Source: Magnetococcales bacterium (GTDB lineage Bacteria > Pseudomonadota > Magnetococcia > Magnetococcales > JADFYX01). From it: 64,000 bases of DNA. Within the stretch, counting starts at the first letter, position 1. Every line of letters starts with the position of its first letter. The notes below the pieces were generated by a model. The model saw only the letters and a program-made list of their open reading frames with translations, had not been told where the DNA came from and did not search any database. This document shows, in pieces, positions 36,799 to 45,507 of the stretch. The translations under genes and the position numbers were made by a program. The stretch covers positions 18,730-82,729 of the forward strand of contig JADFZS010000005.1 of NCBI GenBank assembly GCA_015232405.1, written 5' to 3'.

Positions 36799-37437
36799 AT
36801 GTATTTTCTGAAAACAGTTAGCAAAATCATCTTTTTTACCATGCTTTTAGTTGCATGTGGTGGAGTTACAGAGGTTAAAGTGCAAAACCACGAAACTCCG
36901 CCATTAAAAGATAGACAAAACTACGAAGAACAGCAAATTAAACCAGAAAAAAAAGTTATACCAGGAATAAACATGGCAGATACACCAGATCTTCACAACG
37001 ATGGTATCCATGATCCAGACAATCCTGGTATAGAATTTCTGCAAAATCCGGCCCAATCCCTCAGTTCAATCCCATTAGGTCGCTGGGGAGAGGTTGACTG
37101 GATGCGAGCTTTAAATGAAAAAATCATTAATCCAAGAGCAGATATCAGTGGGGATGCCAAGATGCAGATACTGGATTTGGATATTATAATGAAAGACACC
37201 AAATCTATGCCGTATGTACGTTTCCCCCATAAGTCTCATACACAATGGCTAGCTTGTAAGAATTGTCATCCTGATATTTTTATTGAAAAAATTGGTGCAA
37301 ATAATATAAAAATGGATGATGTATTCAAAGGCCGTTTTTGTGGAGCCTGTCACGGCAGGGTTTCTTTTTCCAGTTATGTATGTCAACGTTGCCATAGCGT
37401 CCCTCATAAGGGTTCGCCTCCCCAATGGTGGGAATAA
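36799..37437 (+). CDS. Triheme c-type cytochrome lipoprotein
   Basis: 212 residues. Lipobox LVAC (Cys near residue 20), then a charged Pro-rich linker (to about 60). The C-terminal part has three haem sites, CKNCH, CGACH and CQRCH, with the upstream FPHKSH that supplies distal His ligands. This is the c7-like triheme ('c(3)-type triheme') fold. The region before the haems (DGIHDPDNPGIEFLQNP and RADISGD...ILDLDI) is shared with the trihemes at 55292 and 57715, so it is a third member of that subfamily, here lipid-anchored. It should carry electrons in the periplasm or at the outer membrane. AAGAGG precedes the ATG; only 23 bases separate it from the divergent kinase start. Confidence 0.92.
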   Translation: MYFLKTVSKIIFFTMLLVACGGVTEVKVQNHETPPLKDRQNYEEQQIKPEKKVIPGINMADTPDLHNDGIHDPDNPGIEFLQNPAQSLSSIPLGRWGEVDWMRALNEKIINPRADISGDAKMQILDLDIIMKDTKSMPYVRFPHKSHTQWLACKNCHPDIFIEKIGANNIKMDDVFKGRFCGACHGRVSFSSYVCQRCHSVPHKGSPPQWWE

Positions 37438-37718
37438 GTACATATTATATTCCCGATAGTGAGAATTGTGTGCTATATATTTTATTGTGATTATAAGAGA
37501 TTATAAACATAATCATGGCACTGTTTATTAAGCACATGATACAACCTGTCGTTTCACATTCAAGCATAGTGAAATCCCTTTTCACAAATAGTTTACTGGA
37601 AATTCCTTTGATATATCTAAACAATCAATTGGATTACTCCTTACAAGCATCTCCAAATCGTATTTTTTAAGTTAAGAAATTGATAATAGAATCTTTAAAT
37701 AAAATGAAGAGAGGTCAA

Positions 37719-38714
37719 ATGAGTATTTATATTAGAGTAACTTTGTTGTTGGCAACATTGCTGTTCATTAATGGATGTGGAACTACTCCAGCACCTGCCC
37801 CCAAACCGCAACAAGTTACTTACAATGGTTTTATTGTCCATCTACCATCAGGTGATACAGTACACAAAGAGGATTTGTTGGATAAACTTGTGGATTCTCA
37901 AGTTATCTACCTTGGTGAAAAGCATGATAATCCATATCAACATCAAAGCCAGTTGGAGATTGTAGAGAGATTGATCAAAAGGGGGAAAAGGCCGGCAATT
38001 GGATTTGAGTTCTTTTCCCAAGAACAGACTGGCTGGTTGATGAACTACACTTTGGGATATAAGTCTTTAATGGTTCCCGTCATGGAAAAACGGGTAGAGG
38101 GTTATCTGAGAAAAAAATTGGGCTGGCAAGGACGTAATGATTGGAAATTTTATGCACCCCTTATTGAGCTAGCCCGAAAACATAAACTACCAGTCTTTGG
38201 TGCTGACCTCCCAAAAGGAACAAAGGTACGGTTGACTAGAACCGGTTTGGCAAAAATGTCATCACTTGAAAAATCTTTAATATTTTCAACAGGGTTTAGT
38301 GATGACAAATATAGATTGGCAATGCATAAAAGACTCTCACAATCACACTGTGGAACAGCAAGAGGTGATTTTCTTGAACGGCTCTATCAGACCTGGCTAG
38401 CAAGAAACGATGCGATGGCAAAGTCAATTGTTGAGATGCGCAAGGAAATGGACGATGAACCTATCGTTGTTTTACTTGGTTTAGCTCATGTTCAAAATAA
38501 TATGGGAGTTTACGATAGGGTAGCTCATCTTGATCCAACAATCAGACAGGTTAACCTTGGATTTCGCGAAATGTTGCCAGAGGAGCACTCCCATGATGAT
38601 GAAGAGACTAAACCTGAACATCCAGATCATAACTACCTGTGGTTTACACCACCAACACCTGGGCAAAAAGGTGGAGATCCTTGTGCACAATTTAGAAAAG
38701 TTCACAAAAAATGA
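37719..38714 (+). CDS. ChaN-family haem-binding lipoprotein
   Basis: The frame is open from 37680, but ATG at 37719 has GAGAGG five bases upstream; 331 residues. Lipobox INGC (Cys near residue 20). The body matches the ChaN/Cofac_haem_bdg family: VIYLGEKHDNPYQHQSQLEIV (the family's GExHxxxxHxxQ region), then IGFEFFSQEQTGWL and EPIVVLLGLAHVQNNMGVYDR near the end. ChaN proteins bind a pair of stacked haems at a dimer interface and are linked to haem or iron handling. A His/Asp/Glu-rich segment (EEHSHDDEETKPEH) near the C-terminus could bind metal. In this haem-rich region it may buffer haem for cytochrome assembly. Confidence 0.87.
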   Translation: MSIYIRVTLLLATLLFINGCGTTPAPAPKPQQVTYNGFIVHLPSGDTVHKEDLLDKLVDSQVIYLGEKHDNPYQHQSQLEIVERLIKRGKRPAIGFEFFSQEQTGWLMNYTLGYKSLMVPVMEKRVEGYLRKKLGWQGRNDWKFYAPLIELARKHKLPVFGADLPKGTKVRLTRTGLAKMSSLEKSLIFSTGFSDDKYRLAMHKRLSQSHCGTARGDFLERLYQTWLARNDAMAKSIVEMRKEMDDEPIVVLLGLAHVQNNMGVYDRVAHLDPTIRQVNLGFREMLPEEHSHDDEETKPEHPDHNYLWFTPPTPGQKGGDPCAQFRKVHKK

Positions 38715-38884
38715 AACATTCTCTAATTTGGATGTTTGAGTACTAGATATTCTTGATTGTGAGAATTAATGTATGCTTGATAATCGTTAATAATTGTTAA
38801 TAATTTTTCTGCATCTATATTAAAAAAAAGGAAAAATAAAAAAATATAATCTTATGCAATAGTTTTTTTATTGGCGGAGATGTT

Positions 38885-38899
38885 TGGCACTCTTCTTGT
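38885..38899 (+). promoter_or_regulatory. Sigma-54-like promoter for the GGDEF-EAL gene
   Basis: TGGCACTCTTCTTGT: the -24 element is a perfect TGGCAC and the spacing is correct, but the -12 element is TTGT rather than TTGC. Predicted start about 38911, giving a leader of about 50 bases before ATG 38962. Activity is inferred. Confidence 0.4.
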
Positions 38900-38961
38900 A
38901 GCTCTTCACATTAGCAAAACTGAGAGAAATACAGCAAAGCGTGTGAAATAAGGATAAAGAG

Positions 38962-41538
38962 ATGCTGCATTTACGGAGAAAGCAATTATTATCAATATCA
39001 ACTATTATTGGGTTAATAGCAGTTGTTATTGCCGTGGGTTTTTTCAACAATCATAATACTAAAAAACAGATTATGGAGTTGGGGGAACAGAACAATATTG
39101 CTTTGACCAGGTCTATAGTTAACTCTCTGTGGCCAGCATTGGAATCATTGGTTACTTACTCCGCGCAGAGTGATGATGGTTCCCTAGCCCCTAGTGTTGA
39201 GACAGATCAATTCAAACAGCTACTCTCTTGGCATGTTAAGGATCTATCCATTGCAAAGGTAAAAGTTTACAACCTTGATGGGGTAACTGTTTTTTCTTCA
39301 CAAGATTCTCAAATTGGAGATTTGCAGAGCGATAACGAAGGGGTAGTGCAGTCTTTATCAGGAAATGTACTTAGTGAAATCACATTTAAGGAGACTTTTC
39401 CCTCTTTTGATGGTGTGGTTGAAGATCGTTCTCTGATATCTAGCTATGTTCCTTTGAGACAAGAGATCGATGGGGAAATTGTCGGGGCTTTGGAACTATA
39501 CCGAGATGTTACCCCTCTGTTGGCAAAGGCTGAACGTGACCAGTGGTACACCACTTTAGGAGTGGGGGCCATTCTTTTAACAATCGTCATTGTATTATTG
39601 GGCGTTGTGTGGCGTATGGATTGTAAAATCAAATCCCACGAAAATGCCCGTCGTCGATATACCGCTCAAATTGAGAAAGATAAAGTCACACTGGAAGATC
39701 GTATCTTTAAACGTACACAGGCTTTAGCGGACCTCAATGAAAGTCTGCAAATTGAAGTTTCAGTTCGCCGTCAGGCTGAATCAGAGCTGCGCTTGGCAGG
39801 TAGTGTCTACGAAAATACCAGTGAAGGGATAGTTATTACTGATCCACAAGGTGTAGTGCAGTCAGTTAACCCTGCATTTACCGCTGTAACTGGATATGAA
39901 AGTGAAGAGATTGTCGGGCAGAACATGAGTTTGCTCAAATCCGGAAGACAGGGTGAAGATTTCTATAATGACTTTTGGGAGCAGTTGGGCTCTACAGGAA
40001 AGTGGCGAGGTGAGTTCTGGAATCGCAGAAAAAATGGTGAGATCTATCCAGAACAGGCCAGTATCAACTCTATCAGGGATGGTAGAGGGGGTATTGAACA
40101 GTTTGTTAAGGTTTTTTCAGATGTATCGGAGATAAAAAAATCTGAGCAACAGCTGCAGTTTCTGGTCCATCACGATCCACTAACTGGTTTACCAAATCGT
40201 CTTTTACTTCTTGATCGCATGCAACGGGCGTTCTCATATGCCAATCGTTTTGAGCAGATGGTAGCAATATTATCCATTGGTATTGATAGGTTCAAGATGA
40301 TTAATGATACAGCTGGCAGGGCAGTTGGCGATCAGCTGTTAAAAAGAGTTGGGTTGCGTCTTTCAAGTTGTCTGCGTGATGAAGATTCTATTGCACGTGC
40401 CGGAGGGGACGAGTTCTTGATCCTTGCTACAGGTATATTAGAGGTCAAGAGTGCTGCAAAAATTTGCAAAAAAATTATGGAAGCAATGAAAGAACCTTTT
40501 ACTGTTGATGATAAGGATTTCTATGTTTCCGTTAGTATTGGTATTTCAATCTATCCCTACGATAAAGGCACTCTGGAGGATTATCTGGGCCATGCTGAAA
40601 AAGCTATGCAGCGTGCTAAAGAGAAGGGTGGAGATCAAACCGAGTATTATACTACAGAGATGGGTGATGTTTCCTCTAAACGTTTAGCGTTGGAGAATGG
40701 ACTTCGTCATGCCCTTGAAAAGGACCAACTATTTTTAATGTATCAGCCACAGATTGATGTGGCCACTGGGCGACTTCTAAGTGTAGAGGCTCTTGTTCGC
40801 TGGAAAAGTCCTGAACTGGGCTTGATATCTCCCGCCAACTTTATCCCTCTGGCAGAAGAGAGTAATTTAATTATTGCCATCGGTGAGTGGGTACTGCGAA
40901 CAGCTTGCCAACAGGCTGTGGTTTGGCAAGAGGAGGGGTTTGCTCCAATTAGAATCGCGGTCAACCTATCTGCAAGACAATTTTTAGATAATAATTTAAT
41001 GGATATTGTCGAAAGAGCCCTTTATGACACCGGTCTTGATCCCAAATATTTGGAGTTGGAGCTGACCGAAGGAATGTTCATGAAGGATGTAAATGAGACC
41101 ATTGCCCTTTTGGAAATTTTCAAGAAAATGGGTCTAAAGATCTCTATTGATGATTTTGGAACTGGCTATTCATCACTTAGTTATTTGAAACGTTTCCCGA
41201 TTCATACATTAAAAATTGACCGCGCATTTATCCGCGATATCACAAAAGATAGCGAAGATGCAGCGATTACCAAAACTATCATTTCAATGGCAAAAAATCT
41301 CAACCTTCAAGTTGTTGCTGAGGGTGTAGCCTCGTCAGACCAATTGGAGTTTCTCCGAGAGTTGGGTTGTGACTTGGTACAGGGTTTTCTCTTCAGCCCA
41401 CCAGTTTTCGCAGAAGAGTTATCATTTTTTCTCGAAGAGGATAGAATCTTCAGAGATTGTGCAAAAAATGATGAAATGATTGTACCGAAACTTCATATGG
41501 CAGAGGGGGAGACTCTACATTTCCCCTGTGTTGCATAG
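38962..41538 (+). CDS. PAS-GGDEF-EAL protein, probably a c-di-GMP phosphodiesterase
   Basis: 858 residues. Two membrane segments (about 10-28 and 196-215) bracket a periplasmic sensor related to that of the kinase at 34373 (NSLWP, VYNLDGVTVFSSQDSQIG, FPSFDGVVEDR). Then PAS (about 272-390; NTSEGIVITDPQGVVQSVNP), GGDEF (about 400-565) and EAL (about 580-835). The signature GGDEF is at 481-485, but the first metal-binding Asp of DxDxFK is G440 (SIGIDRFK) and the conserved His of NDTxGH is Arg. The cyclase half is therefore probably inactive or only binds GTP. The EAL half is intact: EALVRW (609-611), DDFGTGYSSLSYLKRFP and the KIDR segment. Predicted net activity is c-di-GMP hydrolysis. Confidence 0.92.
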   Translation: MLHLRRKQLLSISTIIGLIAVVIAVGFFNNHNTKKQIMELGEQNNIALTRSIVNSLWPALESLVTYSAQSDDGSLAPSVETDQFKQLLSWHVKDLSIAKVKVYNLDGVTVFSSQDSQIGDLQSDNEGVVQSLSGNVLSEITFKETFPSFDGVVEDRSLISSYVPLRQEIDGEIVGALELYRDVTPLLAKAERDQWYTTLGVGAILLTIVIVLLGVVWRMDCKIKSHENARRRYTAQIEKDKVTLEDRIFKRTQALADLNESLQIEVSVRRQAESELRLAGSVYENTSEGIVITDPQGVVQSVNPAFTAVTGYESEEIVGQNMSLLKSGRQGEDFYNDFWEQLGSTGKWRGEFWNRRKNGEIYPEQASINSIRDGRGGIEQFVKVFSDVSEIKKSEQQLQFLVHHDPLTGLPNRLLLLDRMQRAFSYANRFEQMVAILSIGIDRFKMINDTAGRAVGDQLLKRVGLRLSSCLRDEDSIARAGGDEFLILATGILEVKSAAKICKKIMEAMKEPFTVDDKDFYVSVSIGISIYPYDKGTLEDYLGHAEKAMQRAKEKGGDQTEYYTTEMGDVSSKRLALENGLRHALEKDQLFLMYQPQIDVATGRLLSVEALVRWKSPELGLISPANFIPLAEESNLIIAIGEWVLRTACQQAVVWQEEGFAPIRIAVNLSARQFLDNNLMDIVERALYDTGLDPKYLELELTEGMFMKDVNETIALLEIFKKMGLKISIDDFGTGYSSLSYLKRFPIHTLKIDRAFIRDITKDSEDAAITKTIISMAKNLNLQVVAEGVASSDQLEFLRELGCDLVQGFLFSPPVFAEELSFFLEEDRIFRDCAKNDEMIVPKLHMAEGETLHFPCVA

Positions 41539-41737
41539 GTCAATAATATTATATTTTTCTTGATAGTTTAATCATTTGTAAATACAATGTTAAAAAGTGG
41601 TGTGACCGCTAAATTTTTAAGAAAATGATGTTGTTATGTGGTATGCTGATAAGCGCAATCTAAGATATAGAAATATAGAAAAAAATATGGTTCTTTAATT
41701 TTAGTAAATTGATTGATGGCATAAATATAGGGGTTAT

Positions 41738-42214
41738 ATGAAAAATTTAAACAGTGTTTGTAAAAATATTATGTTGGTTTTTGCTCTTATGCTGCTGCTT
41801 ACTCCACCTGTATGGAGTGGGGATGATTATGTTCGCAACGCCAAAGAGATAGTCAAGGCTGCAGATTGGAAAACCATGAAGACTGTCACTATTGAGATTG
41901 ACGAACATAGTTATGATCCAGAGAAGGTTGTGTTTAAAGTAGGTCAGCCTTATAAGCTGGAATTAAAAAATGTCGGTGAGAAAAAACACTATTTTACAGC
42001 CCCTGAATTTTACCGTTCTATTGCGACCAGAAAAGTCCAAGCTAATAGGGATGGAGAGATTAAAGCTCCATATTTTCTAGCATTGGAAATGATGGCTAAT
42101 GGTGGTCAACTGGATATCTATTTTGTTCCTGTGAAAAAAGGCTCCTACGTAGTCTATTGCACAATTGATGATCATAGGCAAGAAGGTATGGAAGGGATGT
42201 TGGTTATCAATTGA
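41738..42214 (+). CDS. Periplasmic cupredoxin
   Basis: 158 residues with a signal peptide (about 1-27, ending VWSG). The fold region is beta-rich (VTIEIDEHSYDPEKVVFKVGQ, PYKLELKNVGE). Candidate type-1 copper ligands are H84 (KKHYF), C141, H146 and M151 (YCTIDDHRQEGM), with the usual order His-Cys-His-Met. It should be a soluble electron carrier or a copper-binding redox subunit. Its stop codon overlaps the TTG start of the haem-b protein gene by four bases, a strong sign the two proteins act together. Confidence 0.86.
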   Translation: MKNLNSVCKNIMLVFALMLLLTPPVWSGDDYVRNAKEIVKAADWKTMKTVTIEIDEHSYDPEKVVFKVGQPYKLELKNVGEKKHYFTAPEFYRSIATRKVQANRDGEIKAPYFLALEMMANGGQLDIYFVPVKKGSYVVYCTIDDHRQEGMEGMLVIN

Positions 42215-43098
42215 CAACTATTATCCCAATCTTTCTAGCTCTTTTTTTCTCTTCTGGGGGTGCTGCTTGGGCTGAGAGTAAAGTTCCTGAACAGAATATA
42301 AATGTTGGAACTTTATCTGCAGCTCCGGTTGTGGATGGGAGCTTCGACGATTGGCCGCAACAAAAATCACAATGGAGTCTTATTCCTGTTAAGCCAGCTC
42401 TACCCAATGATGATAAAAATCGAACTGGAGAGTTAGAGGTAGAGTTAATAGGAGGTGTTTTTAAGGATAAGATCTATTTTGCTGTAAGTTGGCCAGACAG
42501 TTTTGCCGATGTTGACTACCGTCCCTGGAAGTGGCGTGGTAAAAAATATAAACGCACCCGAAAGCGTGATGATATGTTTGCCCTGCGTTTTGACTTGGGT
42601 GGCGATTATGACTCCTGTATGCTGCCTGAAAAACCGAAGACATATAGTGTAGATATCTGGCTCTGGTCGGCTGGGCGTTCAAATCTTGCTGGTGTTGCAG
42701 AAGATAAATCACAGTTGATTTCTTCAGAATTTATTGAAAATGCAGCTGAATACACCTCCTCAGTGGGAGGGATGGTTTATATCAAAAAAAAGAGTGACCC
42801 AGGAGACCCCGTATACAAAGTATCAAGACCAAAACGGAAAAAATTTAAAGGTAAAATACTGTCAGGTGTAGATCTGAAGGGTGAGGGTTCTGGAGGTTTG
42901 GTAGATGTCTCTGCTAAAGGTATCTGGAAGGATGGGCGTTGGTTTGTGGAGTTTAGCAGAAAATTAAATACTGATAGTTCAGATGATGTGATTTTTCCCA
43001 GCAAAGGGAACGTGATAGGAGCTATTGCAGTTTTTAACAAAGGTTGGGCTGAACATAAAAGTGTCTCTGGAGATTTGCGTTTTGTCTTTTCTGAGTAA
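42211..43098 (+). CDS. Periplasmic haem-b-binding protein of the EB_dh family
   Basis: 295 residues, TTG start overlapping the cupredoxin stop (TTGA). Signal peptide about 1-21. The mature part resembles the haem-binding domain of ethylbenzene dehydrogenase gamma subunits and related c-552/DMSO-reductase-like proteins: VDGSFDDWPQ near the start, IYFAVSWPDSFADVD with the RPWKW segment, DMFALRFDLGGDYDS, YSVDIWLWSAGR, and WFVEFSRKLNTDS near the end. These proteins bind haem b through Met and Lys in a beta sandwich and pass electrons from periplasmic molybdoenzymes. No molybdoenzyme gene is nearby, so the partner here is likely the cupredoxin. Confidence 0.82.
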   Translation: MTTIIPIFLALFFSSGGAAWAESKVPEQNINVGTLSAAPVVDGSFDDWPQQKSQWSLIPVKPALPNDDKNRTGELEVELIGGVFKDKIYFAVSWPDSFADVDYRPWKWRGKKYKRTRKRDDMFALRFDLGGDYDSCMLPEKPKTYSVDIWLWSAGRSNLAGVAEDKSQLISSEFIENAAEYTSSVGGMVYIKKKSDPGDPVYKVSRPKRKKFKGKILSGVDLKGEGSGGLVDVSAKGIWKDGRWFVEFSRKLNTDSSDDVIFPSKGNVIGAIAVFNKGWAEHKSVSGDLRFVFSE

Positions 43099-43364
43099 AT
43101 CCTATCAAGTTGAAGTTGCCTTAGTGAAGCATATGTGAAGTAACGTCTTGTTTTGCGCGGTTTTTTTTGTTTTATCAAAAAAGATTTTAAAAACAGGAAT
43201 ACATACTTTTCCCATCTTTAGTTAATATCCGCCAATATCTTTATATTTTACTGCTATTCAAGTTACATTTGACCTTGCCAAACTTGGTAGCAAACCCCAT
43301 CAGTCCATGTCATAATGTGCATATGGTAGTTCAAAAAAACTCTTTATCAAGGAGCTACCTTATT

Positions 43365-43421
43365 ATGAGTAGAAAGTTACTAATGATGCAAATTATATCA
43401 GATTATGTCGTCTGTGACTGA
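43365..43421 (+). CDS. Possible 18-codon leader peptide overlapping the kinase start
   Basis: ATG at 43365 has AAGGAG ten bases upstream; TGA at 43419-43421. The peptide is MSRKLLMMQIISDYVVCD. It overlaps the start of the kinase gene (ATG 43405) in a different frame. The kinase ATG has no ribosome-binding site of its own, so ribosomes terminating on this peptide may reinitiate there. Evidence is limited to the ribosome-binding site and overlap. Confidence 0.4.
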   Translation: MSRKLLMMQIISDYVVCD

Positions 43422-45480
43422 ACATTCTGAAAAGGTCCAATGCGACGAGCGTACGGTGAATCGTCTAACGATATTTACCATTCTGGTTGTCGTTGTAATT
43501 GGGGCCTTTGATATAATTCCTGAAGTTAGGGATTATTTTCAAACTTCTGCACAAATAAAACAAGAGACTGTCCAAACCGCTATCCGTATTACAAAACGTG
43601 TTCTACAGACCATGCGTTATAGAGATATAATGGCTATTGATGGTCGTCTTGATGAAATTTCCCACAGTCTTGATAAAGAGAAAATTACATTTTCTCTCTG
43701 GCGCTCCGAATCAGATGATCCAACATTGCGATCTCCTTATCCTACTAAAAGTGTAATGATTTGGTTAAAGAGAAAACTTGACAGTAAAGGACCAACCAAC
43801 GCCAAGCCCAGTGAGCTTAAGAAAATTATGGCGTACATGAAGTTCATGATTATCAAGGAGCAGTCTGGTCAACATTATGTAGATCTGAAAGGTATTAAAA
43901 AGGTAGTTCCAAAAAAAGAGTTTTTACGCCGATTAGAAGAACTGGATTTATATGAGGAAGGATTATTTGAATCGAATGTTGATGATGAAGAATTGGAAGA
44001 TTTGTTAGATAAATTTTATGGTATATGGTGGAGGGATGAAGGTCGAGGAGCTTTTACTGTTGTAACTGCAATAGAGCGTACTGGGATCTGTTCAGACTGC
44101 CATGTAAATGATATCAGCAACAAAGTCTATTTTAAATTTGAGAAAAAGATAGATAAAGATATATTTGACCTACAAGATCAAATATTAATGGATATCGTTG
44201 TAAATACCATCCATTTATTGGTTGTTGGTATTCTTTTGATTTTTCTGCGTTCTCGAATTACGGATATGGTGGGGCGACTCAAACAGCGAGAGATTTCATT
44301 AGAGAGCCAAAATACGGAACTTGTGATTAGTATGACCCTGGCACAACGAGCTGAAAGTGAAATGGAGGCTGCTAGAGATATAGCTGAGGATGCAACAAAG
44401 ACAAAAGATGATTTTCTTCGTTTGGTCTCCCATGATCTGCGTAGTCCACTCGCAAATATCATCACAACTATGGAATATATTCGCAAAGAGGTTGCTGACC
44501 AACAGATAAAGGAGATGGTGCTTAGTCTTGAAAAACGGTCTGAGAGGACTCTGGAGATGATTCAGTACCTTTTAGATATTGATCGTTTAAAAAAGGGGAT
44601 AATCCTGGTTGAGCCAGTTGAATTTCACGGAATATCTTACATTGATGATATTATTGAGGAGTTTTATCCTTTATCAGAGAAAAAAAAGGTGTTTCTAAAA
44701 AATAATTTCCCAGGAAATTTAATGCTTTATACAGACCCTAAACTGTTGGAAAGGGTGTTGGGAAACCTCATATCAAATGCCATTAAATTCTGCAATGCTG
44801 AGGATCAAGTTAATATCTCTTTTATCCATGAAGAGTTGCCAATTATTGTGGTTGAAGATAATGGGGTTGGTATTCAAGAGGGGATGATCTCTGACTTGTT
44901 TCTACGAGATAAGGTAACAAGTCGTAGTGGGACCTTGGGAGAGGTGGGGCATGGTCTTGGGTTGCCTCTTTGTCAGGATATAATGAAAGCTCTTGGGGGG
45001 CGTATTACTGTTAAATCAGTGGTGGGTGAAGGTAGCAGATTTTTTGTTCAAATGCCTGTCTACGCAGTTAAAATATTAGATAGTGTAACTGATAGCAATG
45101 TAGAGCTTGAACAGCTTGATAAGATTGTCGCTGAAAACGAAAAATTTGTAAAACAGATGGAATCGTTAATAGTTAAAAACATTGAAGAATGTACTGCAGA
45201 AGAGAAAAAACAGCAATTGACATTTCTAGAACAAGAGACACTTACCTACCATGCTAATGAAGAAATATATATGGAAAGATTAAGTTTTCCTGATTTTTCT
45301 GAGCACAAAGAGCTACACAAAGAGTACAAAGCACTTTTGGAATTCGTGAAAAACGGAAGTGGCACAAACTCTAATGAGTGGGATGAAGATATGGTAAGCG
45401 CCCTTTGGGAATGGTTAAAAAGCCATGTATATGAAAAGGATTCAAAGTTTATTGAATTTATTAAAACAGGAGAGTTCTAG
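43405..45480 (+). CDS. Histidine kinase with periplasmic c-haem and C-terminal hemerythrin domain
   Basis: 691 residues. Membrane segments near 20-38 and 266-285 enclose a periplasmic domain with one haem-c site, C229-S-D-C232-H233, shortly before the second helix. Coiled coil, then HisKA with H343 (LVSHDLRSPLANI) and an HATPase (about 450-560; GHGLGLPLCQDIM). The last 115 residues are hemerythrin-like: H616-x3-E620 (YHANEE), H634-x3-H638 (SEHKELHKEY) and H674-x4-D679 (LKSHVYEKD). These are six of the seven usual di-iron ligands; the first His is replaced, apparently by Asp (about residue 570). The protein may combine periplasmic redox sensing with cytoplasmic oxygen or iron sensing. No response regulator is adjacent. 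Confidence 0.92.
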   Translation: MSSVTEHSEKVQCDERTVNRLTIFTILVVVVIGAFDIIPEVRDYFQTSAQIKQETVQTAIRITKRVLQTMRYRDIMAIDGRLDEISHSLDKEKITFSLWRSESDDPTLRSPYPTKSVMIWLKRKLDSKGPTNAKPSELKKIMAYMKFMIIKEQSGQHYVDLKGIKKVVPKKEFLRRLEELDLYEEGLFESNVDDEELEDLLDKFYGIWWRDEGRGAFTVVTAIERTGICSDCHVNDISNKVYFKFEKKIDKDIFDLQDQILMDIVVNTIHLLVVGILLIFLRSRITDMVGRLKQREISLESQNTELVISMTLAQRAESEMEAARDIAEDATKTKDDFLRLVSHDLRSPLANIITTMEYIRKEVADQQIKEMVLSLEKRSERTLEMIQYLLDIDRLKKGIILVEPVEFHGISYIDDIIEEFYPLSEKKKVFLKNNFPGNLMLYTDPKLLERVLGNLISNAIKFCNAEDQVNISFIHEELPIIVVEDNGVGIQEGMISDLFLRDKVTSRSGTLGEVGHGLGLPLCQDIMKALGGRITVKSVVGEGSRFFVQMPVYAVKILDSVTDSNVELEQLDKIVAENEKFVKQMESLIVKNIEECTAEEKKQQLTFLEQETLTYHANEEIYMERLSFPDFSEHKELHKEYKALLEFVKNGSGTNSNEWDEDMVSALWEWLKSHVYEKDSKFIEFIKTGEF

Positions 45481-45507
45481 ACTGGATTAATCAGATATAG
45501 GATATTG

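Noticed and set aside
37514..37535. TGGCAC upstream of the ChaN-like gene
   Set aside because: Perfect -24 half, but no GC at the required distance.
41641..41657. TGGTATGCTGATAAGC upstream of the cupredoxin gene
   Set aside because: GG to GC spacing is eleven bases and the -24 match is poor.
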